DNA of 27,931 nt from assembly GCA_015852425.1 (NCBI GenBank), contig JAAAIG010000508.1, positions 1 to 27,931 of the forward strand. The letters are read 5' to 3'. The notes below the pieces were generated by a model. The model was not told where the DNA came from and ran no database searches. It saw only the letters and a list, made by a program, of their open reading frames with translations. Numbering within the stretch: the stretch's first letter is position 1; every line of letters begins with the position of its first letter. Positions 1 through 9,598 of this stretch are shown here, piece by piece. Made by a program: the position numbers and the translations under genes. This stretch comes from Gryganskiella cystojenkinii (lineage: Eukaryota; Mortierellomycota; Mortierellomycetes; Mortierellales; Mortierellaceae).

Positions 1-60
1 CCCTTCTAGGCCTTGATTTAAGGTAAAACAGGCCTTTACGAACCACTACACCACAGCGTA
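1..60 (-). tRNA. tRNA-like sequence, cut by window edge (tRNA or tRNA-derived repeat)
   Basis: Read on the minus strand, this stretch contains TGGTGTAGTGG, a match to the RNA polymerase III A box in the D arm of eukaryotic tRNA genes. Next comes a perfect 5-bp stem (GGCCT/AGGCC) enclosing a 16-nt loop. That could be an anticodon arm with a 9-nt intron after position 37, which would give a UUU anticodon. The D stem pairs poorly, and the T arm and 3' half lie outside the window, so the B box cannot be checked. It may be a real tRNA gene, a decayed tRNA, or the head of a tRNA-derived SINE. Confidence 0.3.
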
Positions 61-242
61 AAACTCGCGGCATTAACCCAGCCTATCGTAGGTGATCACA
101 ACAAAATAATAAACGATGCTTAGACGAGGAACATTTTTGTTTCGCGCTTCCTTCTCTCTCTGCGTTGTATTCTCCATCGCGCACAGGAAGTGTATCCGTT
201 TGCTTGATCAGGATTTTCAAGGAGTTTTAGAAACAAACTGGA

Positions 243-461
243 GCAGAGACACAACTCCCATCAGGCTATTCTCGCTCAACCCTTAAAGCATATGCAAGGT
301 TTCGATTGCTATCAGTGGACAGGAGGTCTGGTACTTCTAAACTTATCAAGTGTATTTTTATGCTTTTTGATTGGGTGCAGAAGAATGCTGTGTTTGGCCT
401 TCATAATCGCCGTGTTCCAGTTATGATCAATAGATGGAAGGCCACTGCTCGTCATGTGTGA
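243..461 (+). pseudogene. Decayed mobile-element ORF, copy 1 (possibly tyrosine-recombinase type)
   Basis: An open frame of about 72 codons without a good start, containing STLKAYARFRLLSVDRR and then FDWVQKNAVFGLHNRR, closed by a TGA. It continues in the same frame for another 25 or so codons before the next stop. A second diverged copy of the same protein segment lies on the minus strand at 18691-18816 (KTYTKFRWLSLDRR, then FDWIQKDAIFDF), so this is a dispersed repeat family and not chance coding. The opening 'STLKAY' pattern resembles the SAM-like core-binding domain of tyrosine recombinases such as Cryptons. That is only a resemblance, since no catalytic R-H-R-Y residues are visible. Confidence 0.4.
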
Positions 462-1921
462 GAGAGGTCGACTTTGCATTCAGTTAGGTCTCTTATGCAA
501 GTACGTTTGCTTCAGGGAGAACCTGATGAACCTATGCCTTGACGTACTTTTGCCCTCTTGTCAAGCGGCACAACCTCTCAAAATGCATGGAAAATATGTT
601 GCCCGATGAGTATGCAATATGAGAGGTCTCAGCGTCTGCTCCGTGTCCGAATCCAAAACGAGCAAAGTCAACCCATCATTCATGTATTACATCAGTGATG
701 GTATATTAGGTTCGTTTGCTTGTCTCAGGTACATTCCTCGAAACTGCAACCCGAAAACTCTTCGCCAAACTGGAAAATTTGCCGACCCAGAACCAAGAAA
801 GTCAGAATCGACCACCTTCACTCCAAGAGTCTTCATTTTTGGTAAACATACCAAAGCCATAGTATGGGAGCCAACTTTAGCCAGCCGGACCAAATCACCA
901 CAGAGGCATATATGCCAATATTGGAGAACGGAGACTGGGTCTACTTTGATGGGATGAGCGCATACACTATCGTGGCCGCAAGCGGCTTTCACAGAATTTC
1001 AAGAAATGAGGTTCTTTATACCACATCAAGAGGGCGATAGCCCCATGTCTGCAAAACATTCTCTTATTCCAACGTCCGCCAAGTTTCAGCCGCATGTCGC
1101 GTCCGCTGGCCTTGCTTTTCCACCGTCTGTCAAAGCGACACAAGTCAGTGTAGACCTTGTACGGATATACATCCTTAATCAAGCAGGAACCACGCAAGGC
1201 CTCCTAGTTCATAGTGCCCCACTCCAGTTAGTACGAGCGACGGTCCTGACATAGTGTGCCATTACTCTGCCTCATTTTGGACTTTTGATCCGAACTTCGC
1301 CCGACGTTCTTTCAAATACGAATCAGCTACCGCCGCCCTTCTCTCTTCAATCGGGAATAGCTTACTCGCTTAGCCCGTCACTCGCTGTCCATGTGATGCT
1401 TCAATACATTTTTGTTTTACACCTCATATTGTATCTAAATCGAGCCATGCAACGCCTCAGACTCCTTTCTCCTTCAATAAGATCGCATCTCAAATAATGT
1501 GCATGACAGCGGCATAACAACACGTCTGGCGATTCTACTATTTCCGTCTTATGTGTTTGTCGACAATTTTGTTTTGATCTCGGACTCTGATGGTTCCTTT
1601 AAAAGCAAACACATCAATCGCATTTTATCTTCAATCTCTCCACCATTGCCCTCGTCAGGCTCTGGAGACCTTTGCCTTTCCTTTGACCTGGATGGTGTAG
1701 AAAGAATACATGGCTGTAGTTGGCTATAGTTTATGATATTTATGAGGCGAGACCATAGGAAGAGGTTCCGTGTAACTTGAAGAGAAAGCGTCGGCTACAT
1801 CAAGAGAAAAATTCCGAAATTAGCGAATGTGAATTAGGATTCAGGGCAACATTATGATCGACTCAACAACACTTACCACAAAAACCAACAGCATATGGAG
1901 AGAGAAAAAATGGGTCGCAGC
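462..1921. other. No recognisable gene
   Basis: Several short open frames of 70-112 codons overlap on both strands between 619 and 1729. None shows a domain, repeats or consistent codon bias. One plus-strand frame around 870-1010 reads smoothly (ending near SGFHRISRNEVLYTTS) but is closed by stops on both sides. The stretch may be decayed transposon sequence continuing from the relic at 243-461. I see no RNA gene or clear repeat. Confidence 0.4.
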
Positions 1922-3484
1922 CTAACTGACCAGCTTTTCGAGCTCAAACACTGGCCCGTCATCACTATGATCTTCGCGAATCACTTTCAAGACCTCAATA
2001 TCACCTATAGGCTTGCTCACAAGGAACCTTGAATGGCACAGGTTGATGATGTACTCTCGGGCATCTACATGGAGCTTGTACCGAAGCCATTGATCATTGT
2101 TGGTGTACAACTTGATGGTGACGATGGCATACGGGATGAAAAGTGCAATGGTAGCCAACAACAGTGGGATTGCCAACACTGACTTGATGGAGATGACGGG
2201 AGTGACAACGTCAGCTTGATCATATCCCTTGATCATGCCCATGGGTCGAGTTTGATTGACGGCCATGGTGAAACACGTAGCAACGTAGCTGAGAAAATCT
2301 CCACTGTTAAATACAGAGGAAGTGCCGGAACCCGTTCCGCGGTATACGGCTTGCAACTCTCTACTGTGATTTCTCAAGACCATCATATTGTCGTTCAGGT
2401 TACTTAGTGTGGCGTTGTACAGTTTATCTGTATCGGCAAAGCGGACTTGCTTGAGGTTAGCAATCGTGGAGAGCTCGAGTTGGTAGTCATTTCCATCGCT
2501 TCGAGCCTTGAAAGTGAGATCCACAATGCCCAACCAGCTTCGAAGCGTGAAAGCCCCGTAGTAGGTTGTCCTCGCTACTTCACTGGCATTGTTGTTCAAG
2601 ATGTGGTTGAGTGCTTCTGATTGCGACTGGCCGTTTCCAAACCCTTCCTCGAAGGATGTTGCCAGTAGTAAGTTGATTCCTGCAGTGCCGTTCGTACTCA
2701 AGTAAAATATTTTCATGGCAGATAACGGGTCCGTGCCGTTCAAAGTGGGAGCATCGAATATGTTCCACTCATTATCCAGCGTCCAGTTGTTGGGGGGTGC
2801 CATTGTCTCTCCAGGTGCCAAGAACAAGGATGTGCCGTTCGCGTAATCTACCTGCACCCCTAGTCCTTGAATTTGCACGGAGTCGTATATTCCGGTGTAC
2901 TCCACTCGTTTACTCAGCCTATCCAATGGAACTTGACGTATCTCTGATGGAAATTTGACAGCGGTGAGACGTCTCGGGTTACTCCATGCCCATGGTAAGC
3001 CTGACGTGATGGTATCGTTCATGGTGGGTTGAAGAACGAACTTGTTCATGGACACAAAATCCGTGGTCTTTGTTGGGGCGATGGTCGTGGCATTGGCATA
3101 CCCTTCCAACAGATTTTCCCCGAATCCTGTAGAGAAGCATTGGTCTTTGATACACAAGTCCATTTTGATATTCTTGGTACCAACGACCAAGCCGGAAAAC
3201 ATATTCGCCAATATGCCAACGCTCATAAGTAGCAAAACAACGAAGATGGGAAATCCACCAAGGAGGTTGAACAATCCAAGCACATCCAGGTACGATCCAC
3301 CACGAGAAGTTGCCATGACGTACAGCTTGCCTCTGTTATTGGGGAAATGCTTGTATAGCCAAAATGTTACTCCCTCTCTGGCGCTTTGGACGATAATGAT
3401 GAAGAATCCTCCTACGACAGCCAGTAGCATGCTCGTGACGATGCCTCTGATGACATCATCCTTGATGACAATGTGGATGTCCAT
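1922..3484 (-). CDS. Three-span membrane protein with large N-glycosylated ectodomain, function unknown
   Basis: Single-exon 520-residue protein starting at an ATG. Three hydrophobic segments are visible at about residues 12-33, 68-100 and 430-458. Between the second and third lies a region of about 330 residues with ten N-x-S/T sequons (N131, N156, N216, N233, N249, N265, N299, N357, N372, N410) and several cysteines (C111, C116, C404), as expected for a secretory-pathway lumenal or extracellular domain. The charged C-terminal 60 residues would be cytosolic. I recognise no catalytic motif. The layout (two helices, long glycosylated loop, helix, short tail) suggests a cell-surface or vacuolar membrane protein, but no function follows from it. 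The gene stands alone, and a TATA-like site lies about 950 bp upstream. Confidence 0.8.
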   Translation of the reverse strand: MDIHIVIKDDVIRGIVTSMLLAVVGGFFIIIVQSAREGVTFWLYKHFPNNRGKLYVMATSRGGSYLDVLGLFNLLGGFPIFVVLLLMSVGILANMFSGLVVGTKNIKMDLCIKDQCFSTGFGENLLEGYANATTIAPTKTTDFVSMNKFVLQPTMNDTITSGLPWAWSNPRRLTAVKFPSEIRQVPLDRLSKRVEYTGIYDSVQIQGLGVQVDYANGTSLFLAPGETMAPPNNWTLDNEWNIFDAPTLNGTDPLSAMKIFYLSTNGTAGINLLLATSFEEGFGNGQSQSEALNHILNNNASEVARTTYYGAFTLRSWLGIVDLTFKARSDGNDYQLELSTIANLKQVRFADTDKLYNATLSNLNDNMMVLRNHSRELQAVYRGTGSGTSSVFNSGDFLSYVATCFTMAVNQTRPMGMIKGYDQADVVTPVISIKSVLAIPLLLATIALFIPYAIVTIKLYTNNDQWLRYKLHVDAREYIINLCHSRFLVSKPIGDIEVLKVIREDHSDDGPVFELEKLVS

Positions 3485-6024
3485 TATATTTTAGACGGCA
3501 GTGGAGTCAAACTCAACTGCTGGGGTAAACTTGTTTGTTTTGTCGATGTCGAGTAGCACGGGATTGACTATTGATGCAAAGGGGGATATAAACTATTAGT
3601 TACAAGCACACATAAAAACTAAAGCGCTGTGAAAAGAACAGTGAAAAAGAAAACTTACAAAACAAACACTATGATACACGCCACAGATACAGGATAGGAA
3701 TGGATCGTAATATCTAATAGTACTGTGTACTATCAGACAGTGACCGTAAAACTAAGGGAAATAAAAAATCCGAAAATACCGGTCAGAAGAGAGGGACAAA
3801 AAGAGATCAATAGTGAATGGTAAACCAAATTGAAACTACGGCCTTACAACTCGTTATCAACAGAGAAAAATCTGTGAGACAACTTAGGAGAGACTGAAGA
3901 AAGGACCAAAACGAGACTGGGGCGTCGGTAGATTTGGAGGCCAGGGTTTTCTACGGATGGTCGCGATATTCAGAACGTAAAGAAAAAAAAAGAGAAATGT
4001 TAGGAAACATAACTGAAAATAGTAAAGTTATTATCAGGGGACGAGACGGCACAAGTCGGCTTAATAATCTGCAATATATTATAAGCGAAATCAAAGAGAA
4101 ATAGGAGCGGACGAAGCTCTTCCCAGGGTCAAGATCAATCATCATAGCAGTTAAAAATAAAAACAATGATAAAAGCTGAAAAGAGAAAAGGGTTCAACGC
4201 TGGTTTTGCCTGGCTTGGGATGCTCTCAAGTCTCAACCTCCTGCAGCGGCGACACCGTACCTTGCATCAAGGGGGGCGGATCCGAGGTGTAGGAAGCAAG
4301 AGCGTGAGGAGATGCTCTTGTGGGCAGAGGACGGTCAAAGGTATGCAACGGGAGGGGATCGGATACGGAGGGACAAGGAAGCTCGTGGGAGAGAAAAGAG
4401 AGTGGGCATTGCCGAGCAGACTTGGTAGAACCGTTCCTTTTATATTTACCACTGCAGTACATTATTCTACTTTTTCAATGGTGCGATGGCTGACACTGAC
4501 CTTGTTTGCGGCGGTGCGGATTTAGGACCCACTCCGCAGTAAAAAAGCTGTCACAAGGGTACGAAAAAAATCTTTTGGGCTCTCGTTTTGAGAGCCAGAA
4601 GAGAGAAAAATGTCTGCTTGAGCGCAGACGTGCGCACCGGTGGCCTTGATACAATCTTGGGCTTTTCAGGCTGGATAGTTCAAAAACAGTTTGCCGGGGT
4701 TTACCAATGACATGTATGCTTGATATAGGTGTGTGTCATCCAACTTGCCCACACGGAGTTCGAAATAAAGTGACCGGTATAATCTACCCAATGTGCTCTG
4801 CTGAAATCGATCGTGGTTGCACAAGGAAGATTTCAAGGGACCTGAGGGGAAATTCCAAGGTAAGGCATGACGGGGGTGAATTTTCTGAATCCCCTGAGAT
4901 CGGGACCGCGTTGATGAATAAGTGCTTTGCTTACTCGTGCAGGAATAACTGGCGGCTTGTGGCAGCCATGCGTTTAGAGCGACGTGGCGTTTTGATCCCT
5001 CAATGCCGGTAATTTCTATCTCTAATTAGAATTCGCCAGACACGTTTAGAAACTTTACTGTGTAACGGCACTAACCCTTTTTATCTTCAGAGATATTCGT
5101 TTTCAATCTCAACGACGCGTACTGAAACTGGTCGACGTGAGCGCGATTGTGTACGTTTGATCTAAAGGCGCTTAATTGGAGCACAGCATTTGGTTGTAAT
5201 AAAGGTCTTGGTTTAACCACGAATGTCCTTGTATGCCTTTATGTTCGTTCACGCTATCATATCAGTCAAGCATAATTCCTTTTCCAGGAGTTTATCAAAA
5301 GTGGAGGCGCTGACTCTCGATCGTTGATTTCGAGGATTGGATGGACAGCCGTTTCCATGCTGGTTGTTTACAACACGCTATCTCAGCCCTTGCGCAAGTT
5401 ACCCTCAGCAGAGATTGGATAGGAGTAACATCGACGATGACGTTGATTGCTGTTGAAGGGATCGTAGTCAGACTATACAATTCCTCAAAGTCAAAAGGCG
5501 GTTCTCCAATCTATTACGGCACCGTCTTCAGCTTTGACATGAAAACTGGCGGTCATGGCGTAGGCAGCCATTTTTCAAATAACGGATAGAAAGATGTTGA
5601 GGTTTGGATGATTGTCTTCGTTGACCCTTGTTCTTCGGTGTAGCGTATGTGTGAGTCAGTGTTGTATGTGTGTCAAAATAGAAAAAATGGCAATCTAACG
5701 TTTCGAGAACACCTAATCTTTTCAACGGAAGCGAGATCATAAATCTAAATGCAGGGTAGCGAACGTGACCGCTGTTGATCATGGGATCGATATGACCTTT
5801 TTTCATTTTCCATTTCTGTCTATTGTCCTTCTTTATCTTTCTCCAGTACACAAGCCCGCACGATCACCTCCTTCTCTAACCCTTCTCTCTTCTCAGCCAC
5901 CAACATACCTACCAGGAAAAAAGACATCCTGCCAAACTAACCGTCAGACAGGCGTCTCCCCCAGTGTCCTGCAACACCATTTACTCGATAAGAGTCATCA
6001 GCTCACCTCGCCAACTCCTCGATC
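3485..6024. other. Long intergenic region with probable promoters, no convincing gene
   Basis: About 2.5 kb between two divergent genes. The part next to 3484 (3485-4200) is A-rich on the plus strand, with only low-complexity reading frames. Open frames at 4166-4525, 4707-5012 and 5341-5589 begin with ATG but have no domain or homologue I recognise. The last 230 bp before 6025 are pyrimidine-rich and look like a fungal 5' leader. A tract ending CTCTTCTCAG near 5896 could be the end of a leader intron. Confidence 0.4.
4436..4447 (-). promoter_or_regulatory. TATA-like box, minus strand
   Basis: The minus strand reads AAATATAAAAGG here, followed downstream by about 150 nt of CT-rich sequence typical of fungal 5' leaders and then CAAG/GTACGG, a possible splice donor. 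An acceptor-like CCCCAGCAG lies about 35 nt before the ATG at 3484. The gene at 1922-3484 might therefore start here with a leader intron of several hundred bases. The link is inference. Confidence 0.25.
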
Positions 6025-6747
6025 ATGAGCCCCCAAAGACCAGACACATTTGTTGAGCAGCACTTCCTATTCCGTCGTCAGCTCTACCCAGAATTTACAA
6101 TCCACGATCCCTTGCCGCCCATGTCCGTCCAAGAATTTGAGCGACTCAAGCCTCTCTGGATCGATTTCATCGCCGACTGTGTCGCTTACCCAGAGAATCT
6201 CCAATTCATCGAGGCTTTCACCTGTTTTGTGACAGAACAATGTGGTACTGAGGTTTGCCCTCAGCCGTCCAAGGAACGATTCAGTCGCGCGGTCCACCGA
6301 CTGGAAAAGATCTGGCGGGAAGATGTGGTTGAGCATGGTCTTTGTCCCTTCGCAAAGGCGATCAGCATCCGAGCTGCGAACGATCTTCAGTCCTGTAATG
6401 CGACTTTTTACTCGATGAACGATTCCAAGTCGGCTATGGAGGCGTACCAGTCCAAGTTTTGTTTGGTCGATGGCACGGAATGGGAGAAGGGAGAACATCT
6501 GCAGGATACTGAGCAATACAAAGAGTCCAATGAGGAAGGCGCCGAGTCAGATCTCGAGTCTTGGTCGTCGGTCTATTTTACGTCTCAAGCGAGTGCGAGT
6601 ACTACCTCGCCGCAAGAAAAAAAACACCGCCTCGAGCAGGCTGGACACCTTCTAACAACATTCAGTAAACTGTGCATCGGAGGGGAGACGTTCAATCTCG
6701 CAGGCGACAAGACCGAGATTACCTCTCAAGGTTCATTTGATTCTTAA
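6025..6747 (+). CDS. Hypothetical protein, upstream member of a tandem paralogous pair
   Basis: Single-exon 240-residue protein starting at ATG after a pyrimidine-rich leader. I do not recognise the family. Its N-terminal 100 residues align with the next gene (7854-9041): TF..QH..FR..LY at residues 8-21, LPP near 30, L...WI near 42-46, F..A.T.F near 61-68, the block G.E.CPQPS at 74-82, then RA...L...WR ending at 98. This suggests a shared compact helical domain. The remaining 140 residues are Ser/Glu-rich, probably disordered, and unlike the paralogue. There is no signal peptide, membrane segment or catalytic signature. A short distance and similar leader motifs (TTTACCATTTCTG-like in the paralogue) point to tandem duplication including the promoter. 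Confidence 0.7.
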   Translation: MSPQRPDTFVEQHFLFRRQLYPEFTIHDPLPPMSVQEFERLKPLWIDFIADCVAYPENLQFIEAFTCFVTEQCGTEVCPQPSKERFSRAVHRLEKIWREDVVEHGLCPFAKAISIRAANDLQSCNATFYSMNDSKSAMEAYQSKFCLVDGTEWEKGEHLQDTEQYKESNEEGAESDLESWSSVYFTSQASASTTSPQEKKHRLEQAGHLLTTFSKLCIGGETFNLAGDKTEITSQGSFDS

Positions 6748-7853
6748 GTCCTCTAGTCGTAAAGTGACCTCGTTCAAAAACTCACGACTTTTGTGCCTTG
6801 CCGACGATGTAACTGTTTCTCTGGTTGTAGTAGCGCGTCCTTGAAAAAGCAGCACAACGTCCTTCGGACATTAAAAAAGAAATGTTTCTCTTGTTCCTCT
6901 TGTTGACTTATTTCACAATGTCATTAAAGAAGCATGGGTGATATTGTTGTATGTGAAATTGAAAGTAAGAAATGCAAGTGAGGGAGAAAAACATATTCGT
7001 GTCGTAGGACAAGATGGTCATGGCTAAATGGAATGGAAGTGCATATTGCGATGACACTATTCATGTATTTGCTCTCTCGCGCAGTGAAGAAAAAGTAGCA
7101 ATTATACTCTTGGATAGTCGAATTCTATCAAGCGTTGCTCTGTGACCACGAGTAACGCGCTTAACTTCTTTTGGAGCTGTTCCTTGAGAAACATGACTTT
7201 AGCTTGATGGTGGGATCTCAGAGTGCGACAGAGCCTTCAAATGCGGTATCGATCGTGGCAAGTTTCTCTTCAAGGCGAGTTCGACGAGTTCCTTGACAGA
7301 TCGCAATGGCAAGTTCAACTGTGAGGCGGCGATGAGCAACGCCAATAGAATCTTCTGTTTTTTGCCCGATGAATAGAGTCTCGATATCGTTGTCAAGAAA
7401 TTCGCCTGTTTACAGATTGGTGGCAAGTTCAGCGACGACTTGAGAAGCGTGGTTCGAAATTCGTTAAGCTCCAAGAGAAGAGAGGAATGACCAGTTATGA
7501 ATAGAAGTGGATTCTGCCTCCGCTATGGATACCTTTGGCGCCGTTTCCAGGACCAAGATCGCCTTTGTGAGAAAGGGAGTCGCTTTGAGCGTCGGTAATG
7601 AGATGGCAGTGGACGACAGCTCATGGTGGGAGTGATCAAATGTCGGGTGATAAACGGAATCGGAAACTTCTATTTTGTTACGATGTGAACAGTCACTCCT
7701 TTCGTTGATGTCATGTGTCTTTTGACTGGCTTTTTTTTCCCCGTTTATTTACCATTTCTGACAAATCTCTCTCCCTCTCACCCCCACCACCGCCACCATC
7801 TTCGTCTTCTTCACCATCAATAATCCAAGTCCTTTTGTCGACCTGGGCTGCCC
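6748..7853. other. Intergenic region between paralogues, weak ORF only
   Basis: About 1.1 kb between the two paralogous genes. It contains the 3' flank of the first, a weak minus-strand frame (7199-7474, listed separately), and the CT-rich leader of the second from about 7735, including a CCACCACCGCCACCATC run. No further copy of the paralogous domain is visible. Confidence 0.4.
7199..7474 (-). other. Possible small gene or exon with LNLP-type repeats
   Basis: A 91-codon minus-strand frame with moderately coding-like codon use. It begins with TTG, so a real start would need an upstream exon; the sequence before it (CT-rich, ending TTGGAG) could be a splice acceptor. The protein is helical and leucine-rich, and the DNA word AACTTGCCA occurs three times (encoding LNLP, LNLP, RNLP). 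The opposite strand also carries a fairly clean frame containing one stop, so coding direction is uncertain. It could equally be a decayed fragment. Confidence 0.2.
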
Positions 7854-9041
7854 GTGAAGTTGACAGACAGGCTGCCCCATACCTTCCTTCAACAACACTC
7901 CTTCTTTCGGCAGGTTCTCTATGCCTTCTCTCTCTCTCCACCGGGTGTGCCACTCCCACCTCTCGCAGTCGAAGAGATCGATCCCTTGATTGTCCACTGG
8001 ATAACCCTCATGACCTCCAAGATCGGCACTGTCAACCCCACGGCTTTCAAGACCCTGTCCACGGATCATAGTGTCGACTCGTTCTTGAAAGCCATCACGA
8101 TGTTTTACCATGATCAAGCAGGACCCGAGTCTTTTCATCCACAACCTTCCGAAAGCCTTTTGGCTCGGGCTCAAAACATTCTCGGGGAATATTGGCGCCC
8201 CGAGTTTCTTGATCTTAGTTGTAAAAATGACCACCTCGACAAGAACACAAACGAGGCGATCGCAGCCGCCAGACTAAGGGCCGAGATTTTTCTGAGGGCT
8301 TGTAACTTAGTTCGGGTCCAACAGAACGAGGACCGGTACTGGCGGTTCTTTACACCCCTGGCTGAGAGTCGAAACGATTTTCTGTGGAGCGGCAAAAGAA
8401 ACGACGAAAACAAGCGCGGCAGCGGCGGATATGATCCCCGCAATGAATTTGCTTCTCCATCCAGTGAAATCGTCAGTGGCAACAACGCTCGCCAAAGTGA
8501 GATCGAATCCGAACGAACGCCTGGGGTGACTACCGTTCCCGATCGCATGAACAACATCAGCAACTGCACTAGCTACGACGAAGTTGAGGCCGAGGCCGAG
8601 CTCAACCCTGACCTCGAGGGGGACGCATCTTCCTCAGACATGGATCTCAGCGAGGGGCCGGCATCGCCAGAAAAGATTAGCACTGATGAGGCTACTGTCA
8701 AGTGGCTGTCCTCGATTGAGACCCTGGTTGCCGCGGCTCTCGATAAAATGGAATCCAAATTGATCAAAAACGATCATCAGATCCGGATGCAGCAGAAACG
8801 AGGTGACGTTATCGTGGCCATGACCAGGGCAGGAAGAATCAAGGAACTGATCCAGCGACTGAGACAGGCGACGGAGCTCTCCGAGAAACAAACTGAGATC
8901 ATGCAACATATGGACCGGAGACTTAGCGAGATCCAGGATTCTCTGCTGACTCTAGAACGAGATTTAACCGAGGAGTTGAACCGACCTTGCGAGGGTGAGG
9001 AGGAACTGTTGCATGCCTTGAGACGGGAGCAGACGGACTAG
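7854..9041 (+). CDS. Hypothetical protein with C-terminal coiled coil, paralogue of 6025-6747
   Basis: A 395-codon open frame whose N-terminal 115 residues match the upstream gene: TF.QQH.FFR..LY at 10-23, LPP near 34, ITMF near 81-84, HPQPS at 95-99 and WR at 114-115. Residues 175-280 are low-complexity and acidic. Residues about 285-375 form a strong coiled-coil candidate (MESKLIKNDHQIRMQQK, then RLSEIQDSLLTLERDL), suggesting self-association. The frame opens with GTG at almost the position where the paralogue has ATG. The first in-frame ATG (8010) would cut off the conserved block, and upstream ATGs run into stops. The true start may therefore be GTG, an unseen spliced exon, or a lost start. 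Family and function are unknown. Confidence 0.6.
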   Translation: MKLTDRLPHTFLQQHSFFRQVLYAFSLSPPGVPLPPLAVEEIDPLIVHWITLMTSKIGTVNPTAFKTLSTDHSVDSFLKAITMFYHDQAGPESFHPQPSESLLARAQNILGEYWRPEFLDLSCKNDHLDKNTNEAIAAARLRAEIFLRACNLVRVQQNEDRYWRFFTPLAESRNDFLWSGKRNDENKRGSGGYDPRNEFASPSSEIVSGNNARQSEIESERTPGVTTVPDRMNNISNCTSYDEVEAEAELNPDLEGDASSSDMDLSEGPASPEKISTDEATVKWLSSIETLVAAALDKMESKLIKNDHQIRMQQKRGDVIVAMTRAGRIKELIQRLRQATELSEKQTEIMQHMDRRLSEIQDSLLTLERDLTEELNRPCEGEEELLHALRREQTD

Positions 9042-9598
9042 TGACTCGTTTGTCATCACCTAGCTTTTCCTTTGCTTACATATCTGGTTTCAAAAAATTT
9101 CAGGAAGAAGTTTTCCACAGCTCTCAAATCCTCCATCCAAACTCTTTCACGTATTGGACTCAGTATCAGTAAAGTCCACCTTGGTGTTTTTTCATCGCGT
9201 AAAACGATGTGTTTGTCGAGTGGCTTGGGTTTGTTGGTCTTTTCTCTATTTTCAAAGTTGGACCACATTTTCCGTGGCTTCCTTTGTCTTCTGTCTTGCT
9301 TGACACTTCAGAAAAGAATTTTCTGCTTTCCCTCTACATATCATCAACCTTAGCTTCAACTCGAGCTCTGCGTCTACATATGCTTTCTTTTGTAGGTCCC
9401 TCTCTTCCGAGTCACAAACCGATGGCAATTAAGCATTGAATTAGGTATATCACGGAACCTCAATAATTTTGCATTCACTAAATATGCAGTACAGACCGTT
9501 TTCCTTTGCTTTAATAAAAGGCAGGATAATATTTAGTGATAAAATAAAACTTATAGATATGGATTGAATGTGAACTGTGCTTTGCTCCAATGAAAATG
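9042..9598. other. Convergent 3' region between two genes
   Basis: The plus-strand gene ending at 9041 and the minus-strand gene ending at 9599 converge here. AATAAA occurs on the plus strand at 9513-9518 and 9543-9548, possible poly(A) signals. A 10-bp inverted repeat (CACTAAATAT at 9475-9484, ATATTTAGTG at 9529-9538) could form a hairpin in either transcript. No gene is visible. Confidence 0.4.

Noticed and set aside
619..957. 112-codon plus-strand ORF
   Set aside because: No domain, no codon bias, overlapped by an equally long antisense frame.
4829..4862. TTCAAGGGACC-GAGG word shared with 16130-16160
   Set aside because: Only about 16 bases match and the similarity does not extend, so it could be chance or a very old repeat.
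4166..5012. ORFs of 119 and 101 codons with ATG starts
   Set aside because: Composition looks random (high Arg, Cys and Trp) and the region overlaps a probable minus-strand promoter and leader.
9072..9439. Plus-strand ORFs after the second paralogue
   Set aside because: T-rich, hydrophobic by composition, no start context; more likely 3' untranslated sequence.
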